A stretch of DNA of 64,000 nt from Pseudolabrys sp035718275. Its GTDB lineage: Bacteria; Pseudomonadota; Alphaproteobacteria; Rhizobiales; Xanthobacteraceae. Positions within the stretch are counted from its first letter, which is position 1, and each line of letters begins with the position of its first letter. The position numbers and the translations under genes were made by a program. Below are positions 42,850-51,861 of this stretch, piece by piece. The notes under the pieces are model-generated. The model was not told the origin of the DNA. It worked only from the letters and a program-made list of their open reading frames with translations, and searched no databases. The stretch covers positions 1-64,000 of the forward strand of contig DASTHI010000046.1 of the NCBI GenBank assembly GCA_035718275.1, in the 5' to 3' direction.

Positions 42850-43796
42850 TTGCGCGGTCCCGCAAGAGCCGCGGCGAGCGACGGCACGATGCCTCGGCGC
42901 AGGAAGATCATGAACACCATCAAAATGAGGCCGAGCACCGTCTGTTCGTATTGGTGAAAAATCGTCAGCGCCTGCGGCAGCACAACCAGCAAGGCGGAAC
43001 CTACCAAGGAACCTATGATCGAGCCCATCCCGCCAAGCACGACCATCGCCACCAGTTCGATCGAACGCAAAAATCCGGCCACATCGGGCGTCACGTGGCC
43101 ATTGAACAAGGCGAGATAAGATCCGGCCATGGACGCATAGATCGCGGAAATTACGAAAACGGCCAACTTCTTGCGCGCCACATCAACGCCGAGCACGAGC
43201 GCAGCGATTTCGCTATCGTGGATGGCCTGCAATGCGCGGCCCGTCGGACTTTCCATCAAATTGGCCGCGACCACAAAGCCGCCGACAAAAGTCGCGCCTG
43301 CTATCCAGTACCAGGTCTCCGTCCCGCGTACAGTCCAGCTGAAAAGCGTCAGCCGCGGGACACTCATGCCATCAGGACCGCCCGTCAGCCCGGCCTCGTT
43401 GGTCAGCACGATGGCTACCAGCAGCCCAAATCCGAGCGTGGCGACGGCCAGGTAGTGCCCTTTGAGTCGAAGAATCGGTCGCCCCACAAGGAAGGCAACC
43501 GCACCCGAGAGCACTGCGCCCGCAAAAAGACACAGCCACGATGGGAGACCGAGATGAACGGGACCGATCGCGACTGAATAAGCGCCGATTCCGACAAATC
43601 CCGCATGACCGAGGCTGACTTGCCCGGCAAAACCCATCAGCAGGTTCAGACCTACGACCGCCAGCGCAAACATGAATACGAGCGCGCCGATTCGGTAGTA
43701 ATAGGTGGACGGGAAAAACCACGGCAGGGCCACGACGATTGCAGCGACCACTAACGCTGGCAGCAGCCGATGTCCGAGCAGTGTCCGCAAGGTCAC
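42846..43796 (-). CDS. livM: ABC transporter permease LivM (system 1)
   Basis: A 316-residue permease with about eight to ten helices and the family stretch NLLMGFAGQVSLGHAGFVGIG. The EAA-like segment QAIHDSEIAALVLGVDV contacts the ATPases. Overlaps livH by 4 bp. Confidence 0.9.
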   Translation of the reverse strand: MTLRTLLGHRLLPALVVAAIVVALPWFFPSTYYYRIGALVFMFALAVVGLNLLMGFAGQVSLGHAGFVGIGAYSVAIGPVHLGLPSWLCLFAGAVLSGAVAFLVGRPILRLKGHYLAVATLGFGLLVAIVLTNEAGLTGGPDGMSVPRLTLFSWTVRGTETWYWIAGATFVGGFVVAANLMESPTGRALQAIHDSEIAALVLGVDVARKKLAVFVISAIYASMAGSYLALFNGHVTPDVAGFLRSIELVAMVVLGGMGSIIGSLVGSALLVVLPQALTIFHQYEQTVLGLILMVFMIFLRRGIVPSLAAALAGPRK

Positions 43797-44665
43797 ACGC
43801 GTTCGATCTTGGCTCGTCCGAACAAGCCCTGGGGGATGAAAATCAGAACGACAAGTATGATCAGGAATGCGACCGCGTCCTTGTAATTCGAGGACAGATA
43901 GCCTGCGGCCAAGGCTTCAAACATTCCAATCAGCAGGCCGCCGACCACGGCTCCGGGGGCGCTGCCGATTCCCCCAAGCATCGCGGCAGCAAATCCTTTC
44001 AACGCCAGCAGCGTGCCCACATCGTAGCTCGTCAGCGCTATCGGAGTGATGACAACGCCGGCGATTGCCCCGATCGCGGCCGACAGGGCAAACGAGAGGT
44101 CGACGATGCGCCGGGTATCGATCCCGATGAGTCTCGCTGCCAGACGGTTTGCGGCGGTCGCAATTACAGCTTTTCCGAGAAAAGTGCGGTCGATGAACAG
44201 CCAGAGCAAGATCACGATCACTGTCGCGCTCGCGAGCACCACCAGGCTTTGCGGCAGGATAGCCGCGCCGCCGAACTGGATTGGATCGTTGCCGAAAAGG
44301 GAAGGAAGGCTGTGAAATCGGCGATCAAAAATGATCTGTGCAGTGCCACGCAGGAAGATGGAGGCGCCGATCGTGATCATTATCAAAGCTACGGGGCTTG
44401 CCCCGCGCGCTGGGGCGATGGCAAATCGATGCAGCGCCAATCCTATTGCGGTCGTCGCGATGACGGCTAGAAGAGCTGCCAGTGGCAATGGCACGCCCGC
44501 GATCGCTGCGAAGACGGTTATCATTCCGCCCAGCATGACGAACTCGCCCTGAGCGAAATTGATGATATCCGACGCCTTGTAGATCAACGTGAACCCGAGC
44601 GCGACCAGCGCGTAAATTGCGCCCACGGTCAAACCCGAGAAGACGAATTGCAGCAACTCGGCCAT
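43793..44665 (-). CDS. livH: ABC transporter permease LivH (system 1)
   Basis: A 290-residue permease of the LivH type: FSGLTVGAIYALVALGFTL at the start and IINFAQGEFVMLGGM shortly after. Separated from livK by about 80 bp that contain a GC-rich hairpin (44713-44736), which probably lowers expression of the membrane and ATPase genes relative to the binding protein. Confidence 0.9.
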   Translation of the reverse strand: MAELLQFVFSGLTVGAIYALVALGFTLIYKASDIINFAQGEFVMLGGMITVFAAIAGVPLPLAALLAVIATTAIGLALHRFAIAPARGASPVALIMITIGASIFLRGTAQIIFDRRFHSLPSLFGNDPIQFGGAAILPQSLVVLASATVIVILLWLFIDRTFLGKAVIATAANRLAARLIGIDTRRIVDLSFALSAAIGAIAGVVITPIALTSYDVGTLLALKGFAAAMLGGIGSAPGAVVGGLLIGMFEALAAGYLSSNYKDAVAFLIILVVLIFIPQGLFGRAKIERV

Positions 44666-44712
44666 CGCGTCGAGGGCCTCGCAAGGCTGGGATCACTACT
44701 CGCAAGCAGGGC

Positions 44713-44736
44713 GGGCAGGATCTGTCGACCCTGCCC
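44713..44736 (-). other. Intercistronic hairpin between livK and livH (system 1)
   Basis: A perfect 7-bp stem (GGGCAGG/CCTGCCC) with a 10-base loop between the binding-protein and permease genes. No T-run follows on the minus strand, so an mRNA stabiliser or attenuator is more likely than a terminator. Confidence 0.5.
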
Positions 44737-44745
44737 CCTATCATC

Positions 44746-45903
44746 TCAGGTGCCGGGGATCAGCGTCCAGTCGCCGCCCTTGATTTCCAGCATCCGGAAT
44801 GCCGACAGGTCGAGGCCCATGTGATCGGTCGGCGACATGTTCACGATGCCTCCGGTTCCAATATAGCCTTTGGTCTTTTCGATCTCGGCCCGGACCTTGA
44901 CGGGATCGGCAGTCTTCGCACGCTTCATCGCCTCCAACAGAATCATGAGGCCGTCATATGCGTGTCCGCCAAAGGTCGACACCGCCTGGCCGGTCTTCTG
45001 CTGATATGTGCGGGCGTAGTCGACGACGACGGGCTTCTGCGGATCGTTGGCTGGGAGCTTGTCCGCAATGAGAAGCGCCGCGGCCGGAAGCCTCACGCCC
45101 TCTGCGGCTGGACCCGCGAGCTCGATGAACTGCTTCGAAGCCACTCCGTGACTCTGATACAGCGGCAATGTGATACCGAGCTGTCGATAATTGCGGGTGA
45201 CGATCGCCGGACCCTGGCCAAACCCCGGATTCACAACCGCGAGGACGCCGGCCTTGTTCTTGATGTTGGTGAGTTGCGGAGTCATGTCGCTATCGCGAGG
45301 ACCGTAGCTTTCCTCGATGGCAATCTTGATGCCCGAACTCGGTGCCACGGCGACACACTGGTCGCGCATCGACTTCCCGAAAGCACCCGTGCCGGAAATC
45401 AATGCAATTGTGGTCAGGTTGCGCGCCTTGAGATCCGCGAAAATCTTTTCGCAGGCCATTTTGTCGGTGTGCGGAGTCTTGAATACCCAGGAACGCACAG
45501 GCTGGATGATCTGTATCGCTCCTGCAAGCGATATGAAGGGGATCTTGGCATCTTCGAAGATCGGGATCATCGCCAAGGTAGAGCCGGTTGTACTGCCGCC
45601 GACCATTGCGACGATTTTGTCTTCTTCCACGAGTCGGGTGGCAAACGTGCGAGCGTTGTCGGCGTTGCCGCCATCATCGTAAACGACAAGCTGCAACTTC
45701 TGCCCGTTCACTCCGCCTTTCGCGTTGATCTCATCGACATAGATTTCGAGCGTTTTCTTTTCGGGGTCACCCAGAAAAGATGCCGGCCCGGTCACTGACA
45801 GGACAGATCCGATCTTGATTTGCGCAAGCACCTGATAGCCCCCGCCAAGCAAGGCAAGGAAGCCAATCACGGTTGCCGCAGTGACGCGTTGAAGTGCCTT
45901 CAT
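44746..45903 (-). CDS. livK: Periplasmic substrate-binding protein (LivK type, system 1)
   Basis: A 385-residue type I periplasmic binding protein with an N-terminal signal peptide (hydrophobic core AATVIGFLALLGGGY, likely cut after VLAQ or nearby). IGSVLSVTGPASFLGDPE is the usual ligand-proximal start, and GGSTTGSTLAMIPIFEDAKIPFISLAGA the hinge region. The ligand cannot be read; aromatic acids are likely from context. Promoter region holds an Fnr-like box. Confidence 0.88.
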   Translation of the reverse strand: MKALQRVTAATVIGFLALLGGGYQVLAQIKIGSVLSVTGPASFLGDPEKKTLEIYVDEINAKGGVNGQKLQLVVYDDGGNADNARTFATRLVEEDKIVAMVGGSTTGSTLAMIPIFEDAKIPFISLAGAIQIIQPVRSWVFKTPHTDKMACEKIFADLKARNLTTIALISGTGAFGKSMRDQCVAVAPSSGIKIAIEESYGPRDSDMTPQLTNIKNKAGVLAVVNPGFGQGPAIVTRNYRQLGITLPLYQSHGVASKQFIELAGPAAEGVRLPAAALLIADKLPANDPQKPVVVDYARTYQQKTGQAVSTFGGHAYDGLMILLEAMKRAKTADPVKVRAEIEKTKGYIGTGGIVNMSPTDHMGLDLSAFRMLEIKGGDWTLIPGT

Positions 45904-45968
45904 GGGACCCCCTCCCGAGGTTGTCAGTTTAGGCTAGTAAAACATAACAAGGCGGCCGAACCCAATAC

Positions 45969-45982
45969 TTGACCGAATTCAA
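45969..45982. promoter_or_regulatory. Fnr/Crp-family box between livK and mogA
   Basis: TTGACCGAATTCAA has one mismatch in the right half. It is centred about 72 bp before livK and 60 bp before mogA, which are divergent. Confidence 0.6.
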
Positions 45983-46035
45983 GACCTAACGGCCAGGACC
46001 GAGTACCGTCAGGAGGCTTTCCGGCAGGGCCATCC

Positions 46036-46578
46036 ATGAACACTTCCTCCGAAATGGCGGTGATCGGCATCGTTACTGTGTCCGACCGCGCCAGTGCGGG
46101 GACCTATCGCGACAGCAGCGGCCCAGCCATCGAGGAGTTCCTGCGCACAACGCTGACGACGCCATGGCGTGCCGCGCGGCGCCTTGTTCCGGACGGGATC
46201 GAAAATGTCAGGGACGCACTGATCGACCTCGCCGACCGCGAAAAATGCGGACTGATCTTTACGACCGGGGGAACCGGACCCGCCGCGCGGGACCTCACCC
46301 CGGAGGGAACGATTGCCGCGTGCACCAAGCTGATGCCTGGCTTCGGCGAGTTGATGCGGTCGGAGAGCCTGAAGCAGGTCCCGACCGCAATTCTGTCACG
46401 GCAGACCGCCGGCATCCGCGGCTCAACGCTGATCGTCAATTTGCCTGGGCGGCCGGAGTCCATTCGACTGACCATGCAGGCCGTGTTTCCCGCAATCCCC
46501 TACTGCCTCGACCTGATCGGCGCCGCACGAATTGAAACCAATTCCGGAATTTGCGGCGCCTTCCGCCCAATGCAATGA
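46036..46578 (+). CDS. mogA: Molybdopterin adenylyltransferase
   Basis: A 180-residue MogA/MoaB-fold protein: IVTVSDRASAGTYRDSSGPA, FTTGGTGPAARDLTPEGT and NLPGRPESIRLTM. It adenylates molybdopterin before Mo insertion. Its place among genes for four separate Mo enzymes, and behind an Fnr-like box, suggests extra cofactor supply during anaerobic aromatic growth. Confidence 0.9.
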   Translation: MNTSSEMAVIGIVTVSDRASAGTYRDSSGPAIEEFLRTTLTTPWRAARRLVPDGIENVRDALIDLADREKCGLIFTTGGTGPAARDLTPEGTIAACTKLMPGFGELMRSESLKQVPTAILSRQTAGIRGSTLIVNLPGRPESIRLTMQAVFPAIPYCLDLIGAARIETNSGICGAFRPMQ

Positions 46579-46641
46579 TGCTCGGCGATGAGATTGAATG
46601 AACACAAGGCGCAGCCGCAGGACAGGTCAAAAGGATCTTCG

Positions 46642-47319
46642 ATGGAGTTCGGCCCATTCCTCTCGCCAGGCGTTTTCATCGACAGCGATTCTCCTCAGGT
46701 GAGAGCGTTCGCACTCGACGCAGCCGGCGGATTGCACAAACCAGTTCCCGCAGTTGTGCGGCTCTACACAACCGTTCGAGACAAGATCATCTACGATCCA
46801 TATGTTGATTTTACCGATCCGGCGAATTTCCGTGCCAGCAGCGTGCTGTCCGCCGGACGGGGTTTCTGCGTCGGCAAGTCCGCGCTTCTTGCCGCAAGTG
46901 CGAGGGTCCTAGGCGTTCCCGCACGCGTCGGATTTGCCGACGTGCGAAACCATCTCACGTCCCCTCGCCTTTACGCAAAAATCAAAACCGACACCTTTGT
47001 CTGGCACTCGTACACGGAATTGTATTTGTCGGGGCGTTGGGTGAAGGCAACGCCCGCCTTCGACAGTGCACTATGCGAACGCGCCGGCCTCAAAGCGCTC
47101 GAGTTTGATGGCGAGAGCGATTCACTCTTTCATCCATTCGATCCGGCCGGCCGTCGGCATATGGAATACCTCAAGGAGCATGGGACGTTCGCGGATGTCC
47201 CATTCGAGACGATTCGCAACGCGTTTCTCCGCGCCTATCCGGCTTTGATGAACAGCCGCGGCCTGACAGGCGATTTCAGGTCCGAAGTGGCCTCGGCGGA
47301 AACCGATGGGACGCGGTGA
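46642..47319 (+). CDS. Transglutaminase-like cysteine protease family protein
   Basis: A 225-residue protein with a transglutaminase-core triad: Cys76 in GRGFCVGKS, His122 in FVWHSYTELYL and Asp141 in ATPAFDSAL. Start MEFGPFLSPG at 46642 follows AAGGA; an in-frame ATG at 46588 is an alternative. Members of this family include peptidases and amidases of unknown target. It lies 63 bp after mogA and converges with the next Mo enzyme gene. Confidence 0.78.
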   Translation: MEFGPFLSPGVFIDSDSPQVRAFALDAAGGLHKPVPAVVRLYTTVRDKIIYDPYVDFTDPANFRASSVLSAGRGFCVGKSALLAASARVLGVPARVGFADVRNHLTSPRLYAKIKTDTFVWHSYTELYLSGRWVKATPAFDSALCERAGLKALEFDGESDSLFHPFDPAGRRHMEYLKEHGTFADVPFETIRNAFLRAYPALMNSRGLTGDFRSEVASAETDGTR

Positions 47320-47340
47320 ATCCCGCAATCGCCGACAAGT

Positions 47341-49530
47341 CTACGCCTGTTTTTTGGATGAGCTGGCAAGCGGCGACTCGGCCGGCGCCACTCTGCACAG
47401 CAATGCACGCAATTGATACGTGCCCATCGCCGGATCGTAAGGCGGCTGATTGTTCGTCAACAAATTGGCATTCGAATCCCACACGCCATATTCGGGACCA
47501 GGCTGCTCCGGATACCACCATCCGTGCTGAACATTCACGACCCGCGGATCGATTCCTGTCGTCAGCTTTGCCTTTTGCCTCATGCGGCCGCGCCTGGTCT
47601 CGACCCACATCCATTGGCCATTGACGATTCCGAAGCGCGATGCCGTCTCGGGATGAATTTCGGCAACAGGATCGCGCTGTGCTTTGCGCAGCCTGGCCAG
47701 CTGGCGATGCTCCGAATTGAAGTAGAACGAAATGCGGCCCCCAGTCGTGAGCACCAATGGATAAACCGCGGCGGTCTCTGGCGCACTGATCGGACTCTCG
47801 GGCGGTTCTTCGTAATTCGGCAACGGCGCATAGCCGAGCTTTTCCAACCGCGTTGAATACAGTTCGATTTTTCCTGTCGGTGTTTTGAATCCGGCCTTCT
47901 CATATTTTCGATATTGAATCGGAATGTTGATGAACCCGCGCTGCTTGAGTTCATCAAACGTCATGCCGAGGCCGCCGGCCGCGAGCTGTGCATCGAGCAC
48001 GGCCTTGACTGGCTCCGTGCACACCGGGAGCTTCATCCGCCTCGCCAGCGCGACGAAAATTTCTTCGTCCGGTTTGCACTCACCGATCTGCACGGCTTTT
48101 TGTTGTGCAAGCACGACATTGGCAGCGATGGTCGGCAGGCCCGCAAGCTGATCGAGTTCGGGCCAAGCCGCCGCCGGCAGGATGATGTCCGCAAGCTCCG
48201 CCGTAGGTGTCATGAACAGGTCTGCACAGACCATAAAGTCGAGCTTCATCAGCGCATCAAAAACGTCCGACGAATTGGCATAGGTCGTCAGGGTATTGTT
48301 GCCGAAGACCAGGAATGCCTTGACCCAATATGGCTTGCCCTCGCGCATCGCCTGCAAAAGCGTCGGTATGTGAGCCGCCGGCAAATCGGCGCCTTCTCCG
48401 CAAAGCAACTTGAAGCGGTCGGCGCCAAGCCGCCTTGCATTCACCTCCGGCGTGAGGTTCTCGATCAGGCTGGGGAAACGGCCAAGCCCATGCATCCCGA
48501 ACACCCAGCCGCCGGGAACGTCGATATTGCCGGTCAGCACCGGCAACATGGAAACCGCTCGCACAGTCTGAATGCATTTTGGCGTGTGCTCGATCGCGCA
48601 ACCCCACTCGAGCATCGCAGGCCGTGCGCGCGCAAACATGCGGGCAGCGGCCCGAATAGTGTCTGCCCGGATCCATGTGATCGGCTCAGCCCATTCGGGC
48701 GTAAATTTCTTTACATGCTCGGCGAGCGCATCGAAGCCGTGCGTCCATCGCGCCACGAACGGTGCATCGTACAGCTCCTCGTCAATGAGCGTGTTGAGCA
48801 TCGCGAGTGCAAGCGCATCGTCAGCACCGGGCCTGATCTGCAGCCATAAGTCGGCTTTTTCGGCGAGTTGGGTCCGGCGCGGATCGACAACGATCGTTTG
48901 GGGATGGTGCTCGAGGGCTTCGATGACGCAAAAGCGTGTCTCACCGTCGGGTCCCGACAGTACTGGATTGTGGCCCCAATAAAGAACACAGGCAGGCGGA
49001 GTATCTCCCGTGTAATCGCAGACGGGAAAATCGCCAAATGTCAGAATGGATGTGTTCACCCGCGGGTGAAAACATTGCGCAAAACCGGGCTCGCACCAGT
49101 TCGGTGTACCGAGTGCATGGCCGAAGCGCGATACCCAGCGAATGTGATGGCGGCCCGTGCCTGTCCCGAGAGCGATGCTTTCCGGCCCGTATTGCTCACG
49201 AATCGAGAGCAGTCGCTCTGCAATCTCGTCGAGAGCTGCGTCCCAGGAGATGCGCTCCCACCGGCCTGACTGGCGCTTGCCCTTGCGCCGCATCGGATAT
49301 CGCAACCGATCCGGATGATAGACGAGATCGGTCGTCACCGTTCCAATCGGGCACAACCGTCCGTGATTGAGCGGCGATTCGCGATCTCCCTCCACCTTCA
49401 CCAACACACCGTCCCGCACGTGCAGCAATACGCCGCATCCCCCGTGGCAGCTGCGGCAAACGCTCTTGAGGATCGCAGTCGGTGGGTGACCGCTGTCGTG
49501 TCCGGGTGTCGGCGACGGTCGAATGTTCAT
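47341..49530 (-). CDS. Molybdopterin-bisPGD oxidoreductase, single large subunit, function unknown
   Basis: A 729-residue DMSO reductase-family enzyme. The N-terminal 4Fe-4S site is complete: CRSCHGGCGVLLHV and later GRLCPIG. WCEPGFAQCFHPRVN holds a likely Mo-ligand Cys. Later motifs: LYWGHNPVLSGPDGE, VVDPRRTQLAEKADLWLQ, CADLFMTPTAELADIILPAA and NVQHGWWYPEQPGPE. Size and order resemble acetylene hydratase (730 residues), but the Asp that follows the first cluster cysteines there is His here. No partner Fe-S or membrane subunit gene is adjacent, so the electron route, if any, is unclear. An Fnr-like box lies about 64 bp upstream. Confidence 0.8.
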   Translation of the reverse strand: MNIRPSPTPGHDSGHPPTAILKSVCRSCHGGCGVLLHVRDGVLVKVEGDRESPLNHGRLCPIGTVTTDLVYHPDRLRYPMRRKGKRQSGRWERISWDAALDEIAERLLSIREQYGPESIALGTGTGRHHIRWVSRFGHALGTPNWCEPGFAQCFHPRVNTSILTFGDFPVCDYTGDTPPACVLYWGHNPVLSGPDGETRFCVIEALEHHPQTIVVDPRRTQLAEKADLWLQIRPGADDALALAMLNTLIDEELYDAPFVARWTHGFDALAEHVKKFTPEWAEPITWIRADTIRAAARMFARARPAMLEWGCAIEHTPKCIQTVRAVSMLPVLTGNIDVPGGWVFGMHGLGRFPSLIENLTPEVNARRLGADRFKLLCGEGADLPAAHIPTLLQAMREGKPYWVKAFLVFGNNTLTTYANSSDVFDALMKLDFMVCADLFMTPTAELADIILPAAAWPELDQLAGLPTIAANVVLAQQKAVQIGECKPDEEIFVALARRMKLPVCTEPVKAVLDAQLAAGGLGMTFDELKQRGFINIPIQYRKYEKAGFKTPTGKIELYSTRLEKLGYAPLPNYEEPPESPISAPETAAVYPLVLTTGGRISFYFNSEHRQLARLRKAQRDPVAEIHPETASRFGIVNGQWMWVETRRGRMRQKAKLTTGIDPRVVNVQHGWWYPEQPGPEYGVWDSNANLLTNNQPPYDPAMGTYQLRALLCRVAPAESPLASSSKKQA

Positions 49531-49587
49531 GCGAGCGGTTCGGATTTCTGGCGCAACTAATTAACGCACGGCTTCTCCGCAACTCGC

Positions 49588-49601
49588 TTGACTTCCATCA
49601 A
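49588..49601. promoter_or_regulatory. Fnr/Crp-family box upstream of the 729-residue Mo enzyme
   Basis: TTGACTTCCATCAA. It is centred about 64 bp from the Mo-enzyme start at 49530 and 142 bp from the divergent livK start at 49737. The remaining intergenic sequence shows nothing else clear except GGAGG before livK. Confidence 0.68.
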
Positions 49602-49736
49602 GGAAATCGTTCGTGCCCGCGCCTGTACTGGCATCGTTGAATCCGCGTCATCGATCGCGGCCCGTACACGGGATGGACCCGATCGTCCCCAAGGAGTGAT
49701 CGGCGGCCCAACCAGCTCAAGCGGAGGAAAAATTCG

Positions 49737-50915
49737 ATGCTCTCAAAATGCATACTCGGCGCAATTGCATCACTGGCTCTTGGAGCAGTCGCCACGACCA
49801 GTGCATTGGCACAGAATCCCGTGAAGATCGGCCTCATTGTGTCGATGACCGGGCAGCAGGCTTCCACTGGCAAGCAGATCAAGGCCGCCGTCGATCTTTA
49901 CATGAAAGAGCACGGAGACACCGTCGCAGGCAAAAAGATCCAGATCATTCTTCGTGACTCCGCGAGCGTTCCTGACAACACTAAACGTTTGGCACAGGAG
50001 CTCATTGTCAACGAAAAGGTGAACGTCATCGCCGGTTTCGAGATCACTCCGGCCGCGCTCGTCGTTGCTCCGCTCGCCACCGAAGCCAAGGTGGTTGAAC
50101 TCGTCATGGCAGCAGGCACTTCGATCATCACGGAAAAATCACCTTACATCGTGCGAACCAGCTTCACCGTACCGCAATCTTGCGTCATCATTGCCGATTG
50201 GGCGGCAAAAAATAACATCAAAAAGGTTGTCACCATCGTTTCCGACTATGCTCCCGGTTTCGACGCGGAAAAATCCTTCAGCGAGCGTTTCAAGTCGGCC
50301 GGCGGCACCGTCGTGGAGGCGATCAGAGTCCCGCTCGCCAATCCGGACTTTGCGCCGTTTCTGCAGCGTGCCGCCGACGCCAAGCCCGATGCCATATTTA
50401 TTTTCGTGCCGTCCGGCCAGGGTGGAACCTTTATGAAACAGTTCGCCGAGCGCGGACTGGACAAAGCTGGCATCAAGCTGATCGGCCCGGGAGATGTCAC
50501 CGACGACGACCTGCTGCCTGGCATGGGAGATGCCGCGATCGGAACGGTGACTGCCCACTTCTACTCGGCGGATCATGGCTCGCCGAAGAACAAGGCTTAC
50601 GTTGCCGCTTTCGAAAAGGCCAACAACTTCCGTCCCGCTTTCATGTCAGTGGGCGGCTACGACGGAATGCACCTGATATACGAGGCGCTGAAGAAGACCG
50701 GCGGCAAAGCCGACGGCGATTCCTTGATCGCAGCGATGAAAGGGATGAAGTGGGAGAGCCCGCGCGGACCGATCTCGATCGACCCTGAGACCAGGGACAT
50801 CATCCAGAACGTCTATATTCGGAAAGTCGAAAAGAAGAACGGGCAACTTTACAACGTAGAATTTGCGACGTTTGAGGCCGTGAAGGATCCGGTCAAAGCG
50901 GCGTCAAAGAAATAG
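49737..50915 (+). CDS. livK: Periplasmic substrate-binding protein (LivK type, system 2)
   Basis: A 392-residue type I binding protein with a clear signal peptide (LGAIASLALGAVATTSALAQ, cleavage after ALA). KIGLIVSMTGQQASTGKQI begins the mature ligand domain. GGAGG lies 8-9 bases before the ATG. Sequence is well separated from the system 1 protein, so the two importers probably take different acids. Confidence 0.88.
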   Translation: MLSKCILGAIASLALGAVATTSALAQNPVKIGLIVSMTGQQASTGKQIKAAVDLYMKEHGDTVAGKKIQIILRDSASVPDNTKRLAQELIVNEKVNVIAGFEITPAALVVAPLATEAKVVELVMAAGTSIITEKSPYIVRTSFTVPQSCVIIADWAAKNNIKKVVTIVSDYAPGFDAEKSFSERFKSAGGTVVEAIRVPLANPDFAPFLQRAADAKPDAIFIFVPSGQGGTFMKQFAERGLDKAGIKLIGPGDVTDDDLLPGMGDAAIGTVTAHFYSADHGSPKNKAYVAAFEKANNFRPAFMSVGGYDGMHLIYEALKKTGGKADGDSLIAAMKGMKWESPRGPISIDPETRDIIQNVYIRKVEKKNGQLYNVEFATFEAVKDPVKAASKK

Positions 50916-50926
50916 CACGACATCAA

Positions 50927-50963
50927 TGGCGCGCGCGGTCCCGATATCGCCGCGCGCCATTTT
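50927..50963 (+). terminator. Hairpin with T-run between livK and livH (system 2), likely partial terminator
   Basis: A GC-rich stem of about 10 bp (TGGCGCGCG with a bulge, against CCGCGCGCCA), a loop at 50941-50949 and then TTTT. Placed between the binding-protein gene and its permease, where read-through terminators are common. Confidence 0.6.
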
Positions 50964-50993
50964 CCCGCAGATGACCGAGACCGCGACAGATCA

Positions 50994-51854
50994 ATGCTGA
51001 CAATTCTGTTCGATGGGATCGCATATGGGATGCTGTTGTTCGTGCTCGCATCCGGGCTTGCGGTTACGCTCGGATTGATGAACTTCGTCAATCTTGCGCA
51101 CGGCGCCTTTGCCATGGCCGGTGGCTACATCACCGTCGTCGCGGTCAATCGGCTCGGCGTTCCCTTTCTCGCGGCATTGCCGATCGCGTTTCTCGGAAGC
51201 GCTTGGGTCGGACTTGTGCTCGAACGAACGCTTTATGTGCATGTCTATCGCAAAAACCACCTCGATCAGGTGCTCTTCACGATCGGACTCGTTTTCATGT
51301 CGGTCGCGGCAGTGGACTACATCATGGGCTCGAGTCAGGTCTTTGTGCAGGTGCCACCCTCGCTGCAGGGCAAGTTCGAACTGTTCGGGGTTGGCATCGG
51401 CCGATATCGGCTCATGATCATCATTATTTGCGGCCTCCTCACGGTCGCCTTGCAGTGCATCCTCAGCTACACGCGTTTCGGCAGTCGATTGCGCGCCGCC
51501 GTCGACGATGGCCGTGTAGCGCGTGGGCTCGGCATCAATGTCAATCGGATCTTCGCCTTCACCTTTGCGTTCGGGTCCGGCCTTGCCGGGCTCGGCGGCG
51601 CACTGGGCGCTGAAATTCTGGGCCTCGATCCCACCTTCCCGCTCAAGTTCATGATCTATTTCCTGATCGTCGTCACCGTCGGCGGGACATCAAGCATCAC
51701 CGGCCCGTTCGTGGCTTCGCTGCTGCTCGGAATCGGCGACGTCGCGGGAAAGTACTACGTCCCGACGCTCGGCGCATTTGTGATCTACACAATCATGATC
51801 GTGATCCTGATCTGGCGGCCGCAAGGTCTGTTTTCACGCGCCTATTCAAGGTGA
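50994..51854 (+). CDS. livH: ABC transporter permease LivH (system 2)
   Basis: A 286-residue permease: DGIAYGMLLFVLASGLAVTL, then MNFVNLAHGAFAMAGGY and LGINVNRIFAFTFAFGSGLA. Seven to eight helices are likely. Follows the hairpin at 50927-50963. Confidence 0.9.
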   Translation: MLTILFDGIAYGMLLFVLASGLAVTLGLMNFVNLAHGAFAMAGGYITVVAVNRLGVPFLAALPIAFLGSAWVGLVLERTLYVHVYRKNHLDQVLFTIGLVFMSVAAVDYIMGSSQVFVQVPPSLQGKFELFGVGIGRYRLMIIIICGLLTVALQCILSYTRFGSRLRAAVDDGRVARGLGINVNRIFAFTFAFGSGLAGLGGALGAEILGLDPTFPLKFMIYFLIVVTVGGTSSITGPFVASLLLGIGDVAGKYYVPTLGAFVIYTIMIVILIWRPQGLFSRAYSR

Positions 51855-51861
51855 GGACAAC

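Noticed and set aside
47341..49530. Acetylene hydratase
   Set aside because: Length and layout are similar, but the active-site Asp next to the first cluster cysteines is His here, so a specific call is not supported.
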